DNA from: Acidobacteriota bacterium
GTDB taxonomy: Bacteria > Acidobacteriota > Terriglobia > Acidiferrales > UBA7541
DNA: 64,000 bases
Assembly: GCA_013289825.1 (NCBI GenBank)
Contig: JABCZF010000009.1
Location: forward strand, 62,001 to 126,000
Direction: 5' to 3'
Part shown: positions 26,525 through 35,745 of the stretch, one piece after another
How positions within the stretch are numbered: the stretch's first letter is position 1
Layout: every line of letters begins with the position of its first letter
Made by a program: the position numbers and the translations under genes
The notes under the pieces: generated by a model
Database searches by the model: none
Told to the model about the DNA's origin: nothing
What the model saw: the letters and a program-made list of their open reading frames with translations, nothing else

Positions 26525-28096
26525 ATGGCGGTGGAGCGCGCGCTCATCAGCGTGTTTGATAAAACCGGAATCGTGGAATTTGCAAGGCGGCTCGCCGCTC
26601 TCGGCATTGAGATTCTTTCTACTGGCGGCACCTCGAAACTGCTGCGCGAAGCCGGTGTTACCGTGCGCGACGTCGCCGAGTTTACAGGATGGCCCGAGAT
26701 GCTCGGAGGCCGCGTAAAGACGCTGCATCCAAAAGTCCATGGAGGGCTCTTGTATCGCCGCAAAAATGCGCAAGATCAAAAGCAAGTGGCCGAGCACGGC
26801 ATCGCGCCGATCGATCTCCTGGTCGTAAATCTGTATCCCTTCGAAGCTACCGCGGCGAAGCCGGGTCTGACCGCGGAAGAACTCATCGAAAATATCGACA
26901 TCGGCGGACCTACGATGCTGCGCTCCGCGGCAAAAAACTTCGAAAGCGTTACGGTGGTGAGCGATCCCGTCGATTACCGCCGCGTGGCGCAAGAACTGGA
27001 AGCGGCGCGCGAGACTTCGCTCGCGATGCGGTTCGAGCTGGCGCGAAAAGTGTTTGCCACGACCTCCCGGTACGACGGTCTTATCACCACGGAACTGGAG
27101 CGGCTGTCGCCCTCGGCAACGCACTTGGCTTTCGGTGAGAAGCCCGTACTGCCTGAACGAGTGCACCTCGCGCTAGAAAAGCAACAGTCTCTGCGCTACG
27201 GCGAAAACCCTCACCAAGCCGCGGCGCTCTACGTTCCCGCGGGAAGCGCGCCGACAGGGCTCGCCGCGGCCGAACAGCTGCAGGGCAAGGAGCTTTCCTA
27301 CAACAACTACGTGGATCTGGAAGCGGCGCGAAGTCTGGCGGCGGAATTCACCCAGCCCGCCGCGGTCATCGTCAAACACAACACCCCTTGCGGAACGGCC
27401 GAGAGCGAAACCCTCCTGGATGCTTACCGGAAAGCTCTTGCCACCGACCCGGTTTCGGCCTTCGGAGGCGTGCTGGCGTTCAACCGCGTCGTGGACGCCG
27501 GAACCGCCGAAGAGGTGGCCAAGCTTTTCGTCGAATGCATCGCCGCGCCGGGATTCGACGAAGAAACCAAAACAATATTCGCGGCAAAAAAGAATTTGCG
27601 TCTGCTGGAGCTCCCGCCCGACGGCCTCGAACCTCTGCGCGAATTGCAGCTCAAGCGCATCCTCGGCGGAATGCTGGCGCAGCAGCCCGATCTGGGCGAA
27701 ATCATTGAAGATCAGCTAAGCATCGTGACCAAGCGCGCCCCGACGGCCCGAGAGATGCAGGGGATGCGCTTTGCCTGGAAAGTGTCGAAGCACGTCAAAT
27801 CCAACGCCATCGTTTTTGCAAAAGACGGCGCGACACTTGGCGTCGGCGCGGGCCAGATGAGCCGCGTCGATTCCGTAAAGATCGCGGTGATGAAGGCGCA
27901 TGTTTCGCTCGCTGGAAGCGTGGTCGCCTCAGACGCCTTTTTCCCGTTCCCCGACGGCGTCGAAGAAGCCGCGAAAGCCGGTGCCGTTGCCGTCATTCAG
28001 CCCGGCGGCTCGGTCCGCGATAACGACGTAATTGCCGCCGCCGACCGCCTCGGAATGGCTATGGTTTTCACCGGTATCCGGCATTTCCTGCACTAA
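26525..28096 (+). CDS. purH: Bifunctional AICAR formyltransferase / IMP cyclohydrolase PurH
   Basis: 523 residues, standard length. The start is the ATG at 26525 after GGGAGGAA; the frame is open upstream but the family begins [19 protein letters not shown]. The MGS-like IMP cyclohydrolase domain covers about 1-200 ([25 protein letters not shown]). The transformylase domain follows, with [15 protein letters not shown] and the C-terminal [17 protein letters not shown]. It completes the last two steps of purine synthesis. It stands alone. Confidence 0.95.
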   Translation: MAVERALISVFDKTGIVEFARRLAALGIEILSTGGTSKLLREAGVTVRDVAEFTGWPEMLGGRVKTLHPKVHGGLLYRRKNAQDQKQVAEHGIAPIDLLVVNLYPFEATAAKPGLTAEELIENIDIGGPTMLRSAAKNFESVTVVSDPVDYRRVAQELEAARETSLAMRFELARKVFATTSRYDGLITTELERLSPSATHLAFGEKPVLPERVHLALEKQQSLRYGENPHQAAALYVPAGSAPTGLAAAEQLQGKELSYNNYVDLEAARSLAAEFTQPAAVIVKHNTPCGTAESETLLDAYRKALATDPVSAFGGVLAFNRVVDAGTAEEVAKLFVECIAAPGFDEETKTIFAAKKNLRLLELPPDGLEPLRELQLKRILGGMLAQQPDLGEIIEDQLSIVTKRAPTAREMQGMRFAWKVSKHVKSNAIVFAKDGATLGVGAGQMSRVDSVKIAVMKAHVSLAGSVVASDAFFPFPDGVEEAAKAGAVAVIQPGGSVRDNDVIAAADRLGMAMVFTGIRHFLH

Positions 28097-28124
28097 AACG
28101 CCGCCAACTTTGCGCGGCAACAAA

Positions 28125-28153
28125 TTGCAAAGGCTAGCTGCGTCAAATAAATA
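28125..28153 (+). promoter_or_regulatory. Promoter of the TPR gene
   Basis: TTGCAA (28125-28130), a 17-base spacer, and TAAATA (28148-28153). It lies between the end of purH and the TPR gene and would give a leader of about 135 bases. It may also serve the ispE gene, which lies 5 bases after the TPR stop. Confidence 0.5.
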
Positions 28154-28296
28154 CAGCGTCTCCAAAGATTCCGTTTCAACTCTTTGGAACTTTCTTGCAT
28201 CCTAATAAAGGGTGCCTTTGGGCCTTGGAAACGTCTGGTTTTTGGCTTTTGACCGCGTTCCAACTGCATGGGATACTTTTTGTTTCCGGGGCTTCT

Positions 28297-30405
28297 ATGA
28301 ATCTACTAAGAATTAGTCTTGCCGGACTCCTGACCGGCCTCTTTGGCGCCCTCGGCGGCGCGCAAACTCCTGTGGACGCCGAAGTCCAGAAGAAGGCCCA
28401 GACGCAATTTAGGGCCGAAGCGCAGCCTTCGGAAGCGCCCTCGGCTCCTTCTCCGCGCGCCGAGGCTTACTACAACTACGCCATGGGGCACCTCTTCGAG
28501 CAGCAGTATGAGTCCACTAATCAGGCGGAATTCGCCACGCAGGCCATCGACGCCTACAAAAAGGCTTATGCGCTCGATCCCAAGTCCGGAGTCATCGGTG
28601 AACGCCTCGCCGAGATGTACTGGAAAGCCCAGCGGGTCCACGAAGCCGTAACGGAAGCGCAAGATCTCCTTAAACGGGACCCCAACGACCTGCAAACGCG
28701 CCGTCTTCTCGGCCGCATCTATCTCCGTAGCCTGGGCGACCTCACCTCGGCAGCGCAGTCGGAGATGGCCGCACGCGCCATCGAGCAATACAAGGAAGTC
28801 TACCGGCTCGATCCCACGGACTCAGAATCGGCGCTATGGCTGGCCCGCCTGTACCGCCTGCGTAATGAGCACGATAAGGCCGAAGAAATTCTCCGCAGCC
28901 TTCTAAAACAAGATCCGGAGAACGAAGCCGCCGTCGAGCAACTCACCCAGCTGCTCCTCGACGAAGGCAAGTCCGCGGATGCGGTTTTGCTACTGGAAAG
29001 CATCACCAGTCGCGCGCCTTCTCCGTCCTTGCTCGATCTTCTCGGCGATGCCTACACGCAGACGCACGACCTCGCGAAAGCGGAAGCCGCTTACCGCAAA
29101 GCCGCGGAGCTGGATCCTTCCGAGCTAAGCCACACGCGCGGATTGGGCCAAACCCTGCTCGGCGAAGAAAAATTTGCCGACGCGCTCACCGTCTATCAAA
29201 AGCTTGCCGATTTGATGCCCGGCGATTCCGACGTCTATCTGCGCTTGGCGCAGATCTACCGGGAACTGCACCAGCTCGATCACGCGGAAGAAAGTCTCCT
29301 GAAAGCCCGGCAGTACGCGCCCGGGAGCCTCGAGGTCATGTACAACGAGGCCATGCTGTACGAAGCCCAGGGCCGCTATGACGATGCCGTTCGCGTACTC
29401 TCGGATGCCGTCACCGGCCTGAAGCAGCAATCGACGGCGCTGCCGTCGCGGCGGCGTTCGCTGGCGACTTTGTACCAGCAATTGGGCCAGCTTTATCGCG
29501 ACATGCAGAATTTTCAGGCCGCCATTTACACCTTCGAAGAGCTGGGCCGCCTCGGCGAAGAAGAGGATCGCCGTTCACGCATGTTGATTATGGACACCTA
29601 CCGCGCGGCCAAGGATTTGTCGAAGGCCCTCCAGGCGGGCAAGGACGCGGTGGCGAAATACCCCAGCGACCCCGGCCTCCGCACATCCAACGCGCTCCTG
29701 CTGGGAGAGAACGGCCAAACGGACGAAGCCGTGAAGGTTCTTCGTTCGCAGCTCACCAGGAGCGAGGCGGACCGCGATATCTATCTCAACATCGCGCAAG
29801 TCTATGAACGCGGACGCCGCTACAAAGAAGCCGAAGAAGCCGCCCAGACTGCCGAAGCCATCCCCGGCCAGCCGCGCGAAAACGAAATGGTGTGGTTTCT
29901 GCTGGGAGCGATCTACGAACGGCAGAAGTTTTACGACCGCGCGGAAACGGAATTCAAGAAGGCCTTGGACGTAAATCCCCGAAACGCCCCGGTACTTAAT
30001 TACTACGGCTACATGCTGGGCGATCTCGGCATTCGACTCGATGAAGCGGAAGGGCTCGTGCACCGCGCTTTAGAGGAAGAACCGCACAGCGGCGCGTATC
30101 TCGACAGCCTCGGCTGGATTTATTTTCGCGAAAACAAACTTACGGAAGCGGAAGCGACGTTGCGCCAGGCCGTCGGACGCGAAAGCCACGATGCCACCAT
30201 TCGCTCGCACCTGGCCGACGTGTACGCCAAGTCCGGGCGCAGCGACCTCGCAGCCATAGAATGGGAGAAGTCCCTGACGGAATGGCACCACTCCTTACCG
30301 GCCGACATGGAGAACGACAAAATAGCGGAGATCGAAAAGAAGCTTTCCCAGGTAAAACACCGCGTGGCGCAAAAATCGTCGCCGCAAGACGCGAAACCAC
30401 AATAA
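28297..30405 (+). CDS. Exported tetratricopeptide-repeat protein
   Basis: 702 residues from the ATG at 28297, where a signal peptide begins (MNLLRISLAGLLTGLFGALGGAQ). About 15 TPR units run from residue 45 to the end, with helix pairs such as AEAYYNYAMGHLFEQQYE, ALWLARLYRLRNEHDKAEEIL and YLDSLGWIYFRENKLTEAEATL. The protein would act as a periplasmic or outer-membrane scaffold; related proteins in Acidobacteria and Deltaproteobacteria assist envelope assembly. The partner is unknown. The gene ends 5 bases before ispE, so they are co-transcribed. Confidence 0.8.
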   Translation: MNLLRISLAGLLTGLFGALGGAQTPVDAEVQKKAQTQFRAEAQPSEAPSAPSPRAEAYYNYAMGHLFEQQYESTNQAEFATQAIDAYKKAYALDPKSGVIGERLAEMYWKAQRVHEAVTEAQDLLKRDPNDLQTRRLLGRIYLRSLGDLTSAAQSEMAARAIEQYKEVYRLDPTDSESALWLARLYRLRNEHDKAEEILRSLLKQDPENEAAVEQLTQLLLDEGKSADAVLLLESITSRAPSPSLLDLLGDAYTQTHDLAKAEAAYRKAAELDPSELSHTRGLGQTLLGEEKFADALTVYQKLADLMPGDSDVYLRLAQIYRELHQLDHAEESLLKARQYAPGSLEVMYNEAMLYEAQGRYDDAVRVLSDAVTGLKQQSTALPSRRRSLATLYQQLGQLYRDMQNFQAAIYTFEELGRLGEEEDRRSRMLIMDTYRAAKDLSKALQAGKDAVAKYPSDPGLRTSNALLLGENGQTDEAVKVLRSQLTRSEADRDIYLNIAQVYERGRRYKEAEEAAQTAEAIPGQPRENEMVWFLLGAIYERQKFYDRAETEFKKALDVNPRNAPVLNYYGYMLGDLGIRLDEAEGLVHRALEEEPHSGAYLDSLGWIYFRENKLTEAEATLRQAVGRESHDATIRSHLADVYAKSGRSDLAAIEWEKSLTEWHHSLPADMENDKIAEIEKKLSQVKHRVAQKSSPQDAKPQ

Positions 30406-30410
30406 GCCGC

Positions 30411-31313
30411 ATGCGTGAAGTCCGCATCCCCGCTTTTGCTAAAATCAACCTGCGCCTCGATATCCTTGGTAAACGCCCCGACGGCTACCACGAACTCCGG
30501 ACTATTTTCCAAAGTGTTTCGCTGCACGACGACCTGCGCCTGCGCGCTTCGAGCCGGCCCGGGATTTCGCTAGAGATCGCGGGCAATGCCATGCTCTCCG
30601 AGGAGCCTGTAGAGAAAAATCTCGTCTACCGCGCCGTAGACGCCCTCCGTCGCGAGTGCAAGATTCGCCGAGGGGTCGCCATCGAACTCAAGAAGACCAT
30701 TCCGGCCGGCCGCGGATTGGGAGGCGGTTCGAGTGACGCGGCAGCCGCGCTGCTCGGCTATCTGCGTTTGACTGGACGCCAGCTGCCGTTGCCGCGCCTT
30801 CTCGAAATGGCTTCCTCGCTGGGCGCCGATGTGCCCTTTTTCCTGCTTGGAGGCCGCGCGCTGGGCATCAGCCGCGGCGACGAAATCTATCCTCTTCCTG
30901 GCATCCCGGACCTCTCCGTACTCATCGTCTCGCCGCGCGACATTCACGTCCCCACTCTGGACGCTTATCGTTGGCTTGGGGCTGGCCCGCTGACATTGAC
31001 AAAAGGGGCCGCAAACCCTAAACTTCGAAGGTTCTGTGCTCTATGCTGGAGCACGCAGGGAAGCGGCCTTTCGAATGACTTCGAGCGGCCCGTTTTCCGG
31101 CGTCACCCCCGTCTTGATAAAATCAAGCGGGCCTTGCTCCAACGAGGAGCTCGAGAAGCCTCGCTGGCGGGTAGCGGTTCGGCGGTGTTTGGAATTTTCC
31201 CGAGCCCAGCGATGGCGCGCCGAGCCGCTGTTGGGTTTCCGGACGATCAGACCTTTGTTTGCGAGACACTCTCGCGCGACAGGTACGTTCGTAAAATGCA
31301 GGGCACTGGTTGA
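30411..31313 (+). CDS. ispE: 4-diphosphocytidyl-2-C-methyl-D-erythritol kinase IspE
   Basis: 300 residues, a GHMP kinase of the non-mevalonate isoprenoid pathway. The ATP loop is PAGRGLGGGSSDAAAALLG (about 97-115). FAKINLRLDILGKRPDGYHEL near the start and SLAGSGSAVFGIF near the end are IspE-specific. ispD and ispF lie about 9 kb downstream, so three steps of the pathway are in the window. The ATG at 30411 is preferred because the frame upstream overlaps the TPR gene. Confidence 0.93.
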   Translation: MREVRIPAFAKINLRLDILGKRPDGYHELRTIFQSVSLHDDLRLRASSRPGISLEIAGNAMLSEEPVEKNLVYRAVDALRRECKIRRGVAIELKKTIPAGRGLGGGSSDAAAALLGYLRLTGRQLPLPRLLEMASSLGADVPFFLLGGRALGISRGDEIYPLPGIPDLSVLIVSPRDIHVPTLDAYRWLGAGPLTLTKGAANPKLRRFCALCWSTQGSGLSNDFERPVFRRHPRLDKIKRALLQRGAREASLAGSGSAVFGIFPSPAMARRAAVGFPDDQTFVCETLSRDRYVRKMQGTG

Positions 31314-31447
31314 CGTGCATTGGTGTCCTCCGTTTTTCCTCGGTTGATCCGCAGCGCCTCCAGAGAACCTACGAGTCGATAGTTCGAAGCGAATTTGGGC
31401 CGAGAAGTGGGCCACCCCAAAAGCTGAGCGCATGGAGTGCGAGTGTC

Positions 31448-32392
31448 GTGAACGACGACCGGTTTAAAATCTTCTCGGGGACCGCGAATCTGCCTCTGGC
31501 AGAGAGCATCTGCGCGCATCTGGAAGTTCCGCTGGGCAAGGCCAGCCTGGGACGCTTCAGCGATGGCGAGATTTATTTTCAAATCCTCGAAAACGTGCGC
31601 GGCGCCGACGTCTTCGTCGTTCAACCGTGCTGCTATCCCGTGGACAACCACTTGTTCGAGCTGCTCCTGATGATTGATGCCTTCAAGCGGGCCTCCGCCT
31701 GGCGTATCACCGCCGTGCTGCCGTACTACTGCTACGCCAGACAGGACCGCAAAGATAAGCCGCGCGTCCCGATCTCAGCAAAGCTCGTCGCCGACCTTCT
31801 TGAAACAGCCGGCGCAAGCCGCGCACTGACGCTCGACCTGCACGCCCCACAGATTCAGGGCTACTTTGACGTTCCCGTCGATCACTTGTACGGATCGCCT
31901 GTTCTCGTGGAACACTTTCGGCATCTAAACCTGCCGAATCTTACGGTGGTTTCGCCGGATGCAGGCGGCGTGGAACGCGCCCGCTTTTTTGCAAAAAAGC
32001 TGGACGCCCCGTTGGCCATCGTGGACAAACGCCGCGTCGATGTAGACGTCAGTGAAGTCATGAATCTGATCGGCGACGTCCGCGGCCGAAGCACCCTCAT
32101 CGTCGACGACATTATCGACACGGCAGGCACGCTCGTGAAAACCGCCGAGGCCCTCATTCGAGAAGGCGCGACGCAGGTGTATGCCGCGTGCACGCATGCC
32201 GTACTTTCCGGCCCGGCCATCGAGCGCATCGCGAACTCCCAAATCAAAGAGGTGGTCGCGACGGATTCCGTGCCGCTGGGCGAAGCCGCAAAAGGCATGG
32301 GGAAAATCAAAATTTTGAGCGTCGCGGACCTGCTGGCCCGCGGCATTCGTTCGATTCACGAAGAAACTTCGATCAGCGAGCTATTTATTTAG
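31448..32392 (+). CDS. prs: Ribose-phosphate pyrophosphokinase
   Basis: 314 residues from the GTG at 31448 (GGAG about 8 bases upstream), the usual length. It makes PRPP from ribose 5-phosphate and ATP. Motifs: FSGTANLPLAESICAHL, RFSDGEIYFQILENVRG, YARQDRKDKPRVPISAKLVADLL, and the PRPP loop LIVDDIIDTAGT. The frame stays open for 46 codons upstream but that part lacks homology. In many genomes tRNA-Gln lies between ispE and prs; none is seen here. Confidence 0.93.
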   Translation: MNDDRFKIFSGTANLPLAESICAHLEVPLGKASLGRFSDGEIYFQILENVRGADVFVVQPCCYPVDNHLFELLLMIDAFKRASAWRITAVLPYYCYARQDRKDKPRVPISAKLVADLLETAGASRALTLDLHAPQIQGYFDVPVDHLYGSPVLVEHFRHLNLPNLTVVSPDAGGVERARFFAKKLDAPLAIVDKRRVDVDVSEVMNLIGDVRGRSTLIVDDIIDTAGTLVKTAEALIREGATQVYAACTHAVLSGPAIERIANSQIKEVVATDSVPLGEAAKGMGKIKILSVADLLARGIRSIHEETSISELFI

Positions 32393-32403
32393 ATTTAGAG
32401 CGG

Positions 32404-32423
32404 GACAGACATTTCTGTCTGTC
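32404..32423 (+). other. Perfect 8-bp hairpin between prs and rplY
   Basis: GACAGACA (32404-32411), TTTC loop, TGTCTGTC (32416-32423). A T-run (TTTTT) follows about 7 bases later, so it could be a weak terminator or a processing stem in an operon junction. It may also be a member of a dispersed hairpin family. Confidence 0.4.
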
Positions 32424-32531
32424 GCCTTGGTTTTTCTGAAATAGGAAGTCGCTTTGGTTGTTCTGGAACGAGAGAGCAGCAGCCAGGTTTAGATTCTTTG
32501 TTCCTCAAGACTCGAGGGAAGGAATGAAAGT

Positions 32532-33254
32532 ATGGCCGAGACGCAAATCATAGTAGAAGGAGCGCCCCGCTCCGATCGGGGCAAGAACGAGGCTCGCCGC
32601 CTGCGTCAAACAGGCAAGGTTCCCGCCGTGCTCTATGGCGGCAAAGGCGATGCCATCGCGCTGGCATTGAACACCAAGCAAATAGGAGCGATCCTGCGCT
32701 CCGAGAGTGGCCACAACACGCTTTTCCAGGTCGACCTAGCCGGCAAACACGAGCCGGCCATCTTGAAAGATTGGCAAGTGGATCCCGTGACCGGAAACCT
32801 GCTGCACGTTGACCTCCTCCGCGTAGCCATGGACGTTCGCATGCGCGTGAAGGTGCCGGTGCACACGTTCGGCGAACCCGCCGGCGTGAAGCAGCAGGGC
32901 GGCGTCTTCGAGGTCGTGACGCGCGAAGTCGAAATCGAGTGCTTGCCCGCCGAGATCCCCAAGGAATTCAAGGTCGACGTCACCGGCTTGATGCTTGGCA
33001 GCCAGCTCCGCGCCCGAGAGCTGGTCATGGACACCGCGAAGATGAAGCTAATCACCGATCCCGAACGCGTCCTGGCTCACGTCGTCGCTCTCAAGGTCGA
33101 AGAAGAGAAACCGGTCGAAGCGGTTGCCGCGGATGCTGCCACGCCCGCCGAGCCCGAAGTCATCAAGAAGGGCAAGAAAGAAGTCGAGGGCGAAGAAGGC
33201 GCCGAGGCCGAAGCCAAACCGGAAAAAGCCGAAAAGGGCGAAAAGAAAAAGTAG
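32532..33254 (+). CDS. rplY: 50S ribosomal protein bL25, CTC/TL5 form
   Basis: 240 residues. The N-terminal L25 domain (about 1-90; VEGAPRSDRGKNEARRLRQTGKVPAVLYGG) binds 5S rRNA. A TL5 C-terminal domain (about 95-185; VKVPVHTFGEPAGVKQQGGVFEV) makes it the long CTC form. The last 40 residues are a Lys/Glu-rich tail. A GGAAGGAATG-type site precedes the ATG. It is followed by pth, the usual neighbour. Confidence 0.93.
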   Translation: MAETQIIVEGAPRSDRGKNEARRLRQTGKVPAVLYGGKGDAIALALNTKQIGAILRSESGHNTLFQVDLAGKHEPAILKDWQVDPVTGNLLHVDLLRVAMDVRMRVKVPVHTFGEPAGVKQQGGVFEVVTREVEIECLPAEIPKEFKVDVTGLMLGSQLRARELVMDTAKMKLITDPERVLAHVVALKVEEEKPVEAVAADAATPAEPEVIKKGKKEVEGEEGAEAEAKPEKAEKGEKKK

Positions 33255-33311
33255 TTCGGCAAGTTGCGAAGCGCGGCGGCTGGCGACAACCCAGCTGCTG
33301 GACAGGGGGCT

Positions 33312-33908
33312 ATGCGGCTCATCGTCGGACTTGGGAATCCTGATCCGGAGTACCAATGGACGCCGCATAACCTCGGATTTCTGGCGGTGGACGAACTGGC
33401 CAATCGCGGTTCGATTCGCGTGGAACGGCCGGAAGCCAAGGCTCTGGTTGGCCGGGGAAAGCTCGCTGGGGAAGATGTGCTTCTGGCGAAGCCGCAAACG
33501 TACATGAATCTCAGCGGCATGTCGGTGCGCGAGCTGCTGGAAAAGTACGAGCTGGGCCCAGGCGATCTGCTGGTTCTGTGGGATGAAGTGCAACTGCCCT
33601 TTGGAACCATTCGCATCGACCGCAAAGGCAGCGGCGGGAGCCACAACGGTGCGAATTCAGTAATCGCCGCTGCGGGAACACAGGAATTCTCGCGAATCCG
33701 GTTGGGATGCGGGCCGGATCATCCGCTCGGCAGCCGTAAAGAATTTGTGCTGCGGCCGATGAAAAAGGCAGCACTCGAAGTGGCGGTGGAGATGGTTGGC
33801 AAAGCCGGCGACGCCGTGGAAATGATTCTCGAGAAGGGCCTCGAACCGGCGATGAACGTTTTCAACCGGCGAAAACTGCCGGATGTGGAGGAACCGCAAA
33901 ACGAGTGA
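33312..33908 (+). CDS. pth: Peptidyl-tRNA hydrolase
   Basis: 198 residues from the ATG at 33312, preceded by GGGGG. It frees tRNA from drop-off peptidyl-tRNA. The catalytic His is in YQWTPHNLGFLAVDEL (H20), the Asp in LWDEVQLPFG, and the Asn sites are in YMNLSGMSVREL and SGGSHNGANSVI. All are intact. It lies between rplY and rpsF in the classic order. Confidence 0.93.
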   Translation: MRLIVGLGNPDPEYQWTPHNLGFLAVDELANRGSIRVERPEAKALVGRGKLAGEDVLLAKPQTYMNLSGMSVRELLEKYELGPGDLLVLWDEVQLPFGTIRIDRKGSGGSHNGANSVIAAAGTQEFSRIRLGCGPDHPLGSRKEFVLRPMKKAALEVAVEMVGKAGDAVEMILEKGLEPAMNVFNRRKLPDVEEPQNE

Positions 33909-33950
33909 GCTGTTTAGCGGGCCAGCACCTGGAATAGATTTTGAAGTGCC

Positions 33951-33965
33951 GCCGATATCATCGGC
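33951..33965 (+). promoter_or_regulatory. Hairpin in the rpsF leader
   Basis: GCCGAT (33951-33956), ATC loop, ATCGGC (33960-33965), 21 bases before the rpsF ATG and just ahead of its AGGAAAGAGG site. In several phyla the bS6:bS18 pair binds its own mRNA leader; this stem may serve such feedback, but the known consensus was not matched. Confidence 0.35.
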
Positions 33966-33986
33966 GCAAAGAGGAAAGAGGTCATC

Positions 33987-34421
33987 ATGGAAGAGCGTTT
34001 ATACGATCTGATTTTCATCGCGCGGCCGGCAACGCCGGAAGACGAAATCAAGAAAGTGATTTCCGGCATTGAGCACACCTGCGCGGAAAAGGGCGGCAAG
34101 ATCGAGAAGACCGAGCACTGGGGCACGCGCAAGCTCGCCTATCGCGTGGCCAAGCATCGCGAGGGCATCTATGTCTATCAGCAGATTCGCACGAATCATG
34201 CCGAGCTGATCGCGGAACTCGAGCGGCGTCTGCGCGTTCAGGACGTGGTCATCAAGTATTTGACCGTGCGCCTCGACGAAGATTTGAAGCGCCAAAAGAA
34301 GCTCGGCGGAAAGCGTGAACAGCGCGCCGCGCGGCGTCCGCGCCGCAGTACGCCCGCTTCGGTTCCCGCTCCGGCTCCCGCTCCCGCTCCCGCTCCTGAA
34401 CAATCAGCGGCGGCAAGCTAG
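33987..34421 (+). CDS. rpsF: 30S ribosomal protein bS6
   Basis: 144 residues. The bS6 fold covers residues 1-100: LYDLIFIARPATPEDEIKKVISGIE, KTEHWGTRKLAYRVAKHREGIYVYQQI, and VIKYLTVRLDEDLKRQKKL. The last 45 residues are Lys/Arg then Pro/Ala-repeat, an extension beyond the usual 95-100. It pairs with bS18 encoded next, on the small subunit platform. Confidence 0.93.
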   Translation: MEERLYDLIFIARPATPEDEIKKVISGIEHTCAEKGGKIEKTEHWGTRKLAYRVAKHREGIYVYQQIRTNHAELIAELERRLRVQDVVIKYLTVRLDEDLKRQKKLGGKREQRAARRPRRSTPASVPAPAPAPAPAPEQSAAAS

Positions 34422-34457
34422 CATTGCATTCTTGAGAAGAGAGAAAGGCAGGATGGT

Positions 34458-34955
34458 ATGGCAGAGGAACCGAAACAAGCACAGTCTCACAGTGGACCGC
34501 CGCGCCGCGAAGGCGGTTCGGGCGGCCACGGCGGGCCCGGAGGCGGGCATGGTGGTCCGCGCCGCGAAGGCGGACCAGGCGGCGGTGGTCCGGGCGGGCC
34601 CGGCGGCCGTCCGCGCGGCAAGCGCCAATATTTCCGCAAGAAGAAGGTCTGCAAGTTCTGCGTCGAGAAGATGGACTTCATCGACTACAAGCGCGCGGAC
34701 ATCCTCTCGCAGTTTGTCCAGGAGCGCGGCAAGATTCTTCCGCGGCGCATGACGGGAGTTTGCTCCCGCCACCAACGCTGGCTCGGCGTGGCCATCAAGC
34801 GTGCGCGCAACATCGCCCTGCTGCCGTTTGCCGGCAGCGCCGCAGGCACACAAGCACCGCGCCCCGTGGCCCCGCAAGCGGCTCATGCGGCGCCAGCCAC
34901 CCCTGCGGCCCCGGCAGTTACACCCGCCGCTGCACCCGAGGCCCCCAAGGCTTAA
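34458..34955 (+). CDS. rpsR: 30S ribosomal protein bS18 with long low-complexity ends
   Basis: 165 residues, about twice the usual 75-90. The bS18 core is residues 55-125 ([54 protein letters not shown]). C65, C68, C102 and H105 form a zinc-ribbon-like set, so this is the zinc-binding (C+) form. Residues 1-54 are Gly/His/Arg-rich and 128-165 are Ala/Pro-rich, both probably disordered. Confidence 0.93.
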   Translation: MAEEPKQAQSHSGPPRREGGSGGHGGPGGGHGGPRREGGPGGGGPGGPGGRPRGKRQYFRKKKVCKFCVEKMDFIDYKRADILSQFVQERGKILPRRMTGVCSRHQRWLGVAIKRARNIALLPFAGSAAGTQAPRPVAPQAAHAAPATPAAPAVTPAAAPEAPKA

Positions 34956-34997
34956 CGCCTGCTCGGGTCATTTGAAACAGGAGCTTAGAGAGACTAC

Positions 34998-35444
34998 ATG
35001 CAAATCATTCTTCAGGAAGATATCGAAAAGCTGGGACACCGCGGCGACGTCGTCACCGTGAAGCCCGGCTACGCCCGCAATTTCCTCTTGCCACGCAAGC
35101 TCGCCATTGAAGCCAGCGCCGGCAATCTAAAGGCCATCGAACGCATCCGCACGTCGCTCGCGAAAAAGACGGCTACCGAACTGGACGCCGCGCAGAAACA
35201 AGCCGGTCTACTCAACGGCGTGTCGCTGAGATTTACCCGCAAAGCCGGCGAGAACGATCAGATGTTCGGCTCCGTCACCACTGCCGACATCGCCGAAGCC
35301 CTTGCGGCGCAAGGTTTCAAAATCGACAAGCGCCAGGTGCAGATCGCCGAACCCATCAAAGCCCTCGGCGAATATCCGGTCACCATCAAAGTGTTCCGTG
35401 ACGTCACCGCCCAAGTAATCGTCCACGTCGCGAAAGAAGAATAA
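34998..35444 (+). CDS. rplI: 50S ribosomal protein bL9
   Basis: 148 residues, standard length. The N-terminal domain starts MQIILQEDIEKLGHRGDVVTVKPGYARNFLLP, then a long helix (about 40-75) and the C-terminal domain (about 80-148; MFGSVTTADIAEAL, KIDKRQVQI). It follows rpsR in the usual order and is followed by a good terminator. Confidence 0.95.
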   Translation: MQIILQEDIEKLGHRGDVVTVKPGYARNFLLPRKLAIEASAGNLKAIERIRTSLAKKTATELDAAQKQAGLLNGVSLRFTRKAGENDQMFGSVTTADIAEALAAQGFKIDKRQVQIAEPIKALGEYPVTIKVFRDVTAQVIVHVAKEE

Positions 35445-35481
35445 TTCCCAATCGCTGACTGATTTGAAAGTTCAGCCGCAG

Positions 35482-35510
35482 GGGCACGCCGGGATGTGCC
35501 CTCTTCTTTT
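35482..35510 (+). terminator. Rho-independent terminator after rplI
   Basis: GGGCAC (35482-35487) pairs with GTGCCC (35496-35501) across an 8-base loop, followed by TCTTCTTTT. It ends the rplY-to-rplI unit about 40 bases after the rplI stop. Confidence 0.65.
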
Positions 35511-35745
35511 CGGGCCCTCACCGTTGAGGCGCAGAAAAAGTTTTGCACCGATTTCCGAAACGATTCACAGCCTTCCCCGTTGACGCCTCGCGCTTCACCA
35601 CGCACAATGCTGCCCCAGCGTGAATGTAATTTGAATTTAATGTGCACCACGAAGCATTGAATGTTGCGGTGCAAAACTCCGTACTTGCCCTCGCGCGGAT
35701 AAAATGGTACAACAGCGAAGAAAAGGCGAATAATAGAGATTACCC

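Noticed and set aside
31314..31447. tRNA-Gln expected between ispE and prs
   Set aside because: No cloverleaf, TTCGANNC arm or acceptor pairing could be found in the gap.
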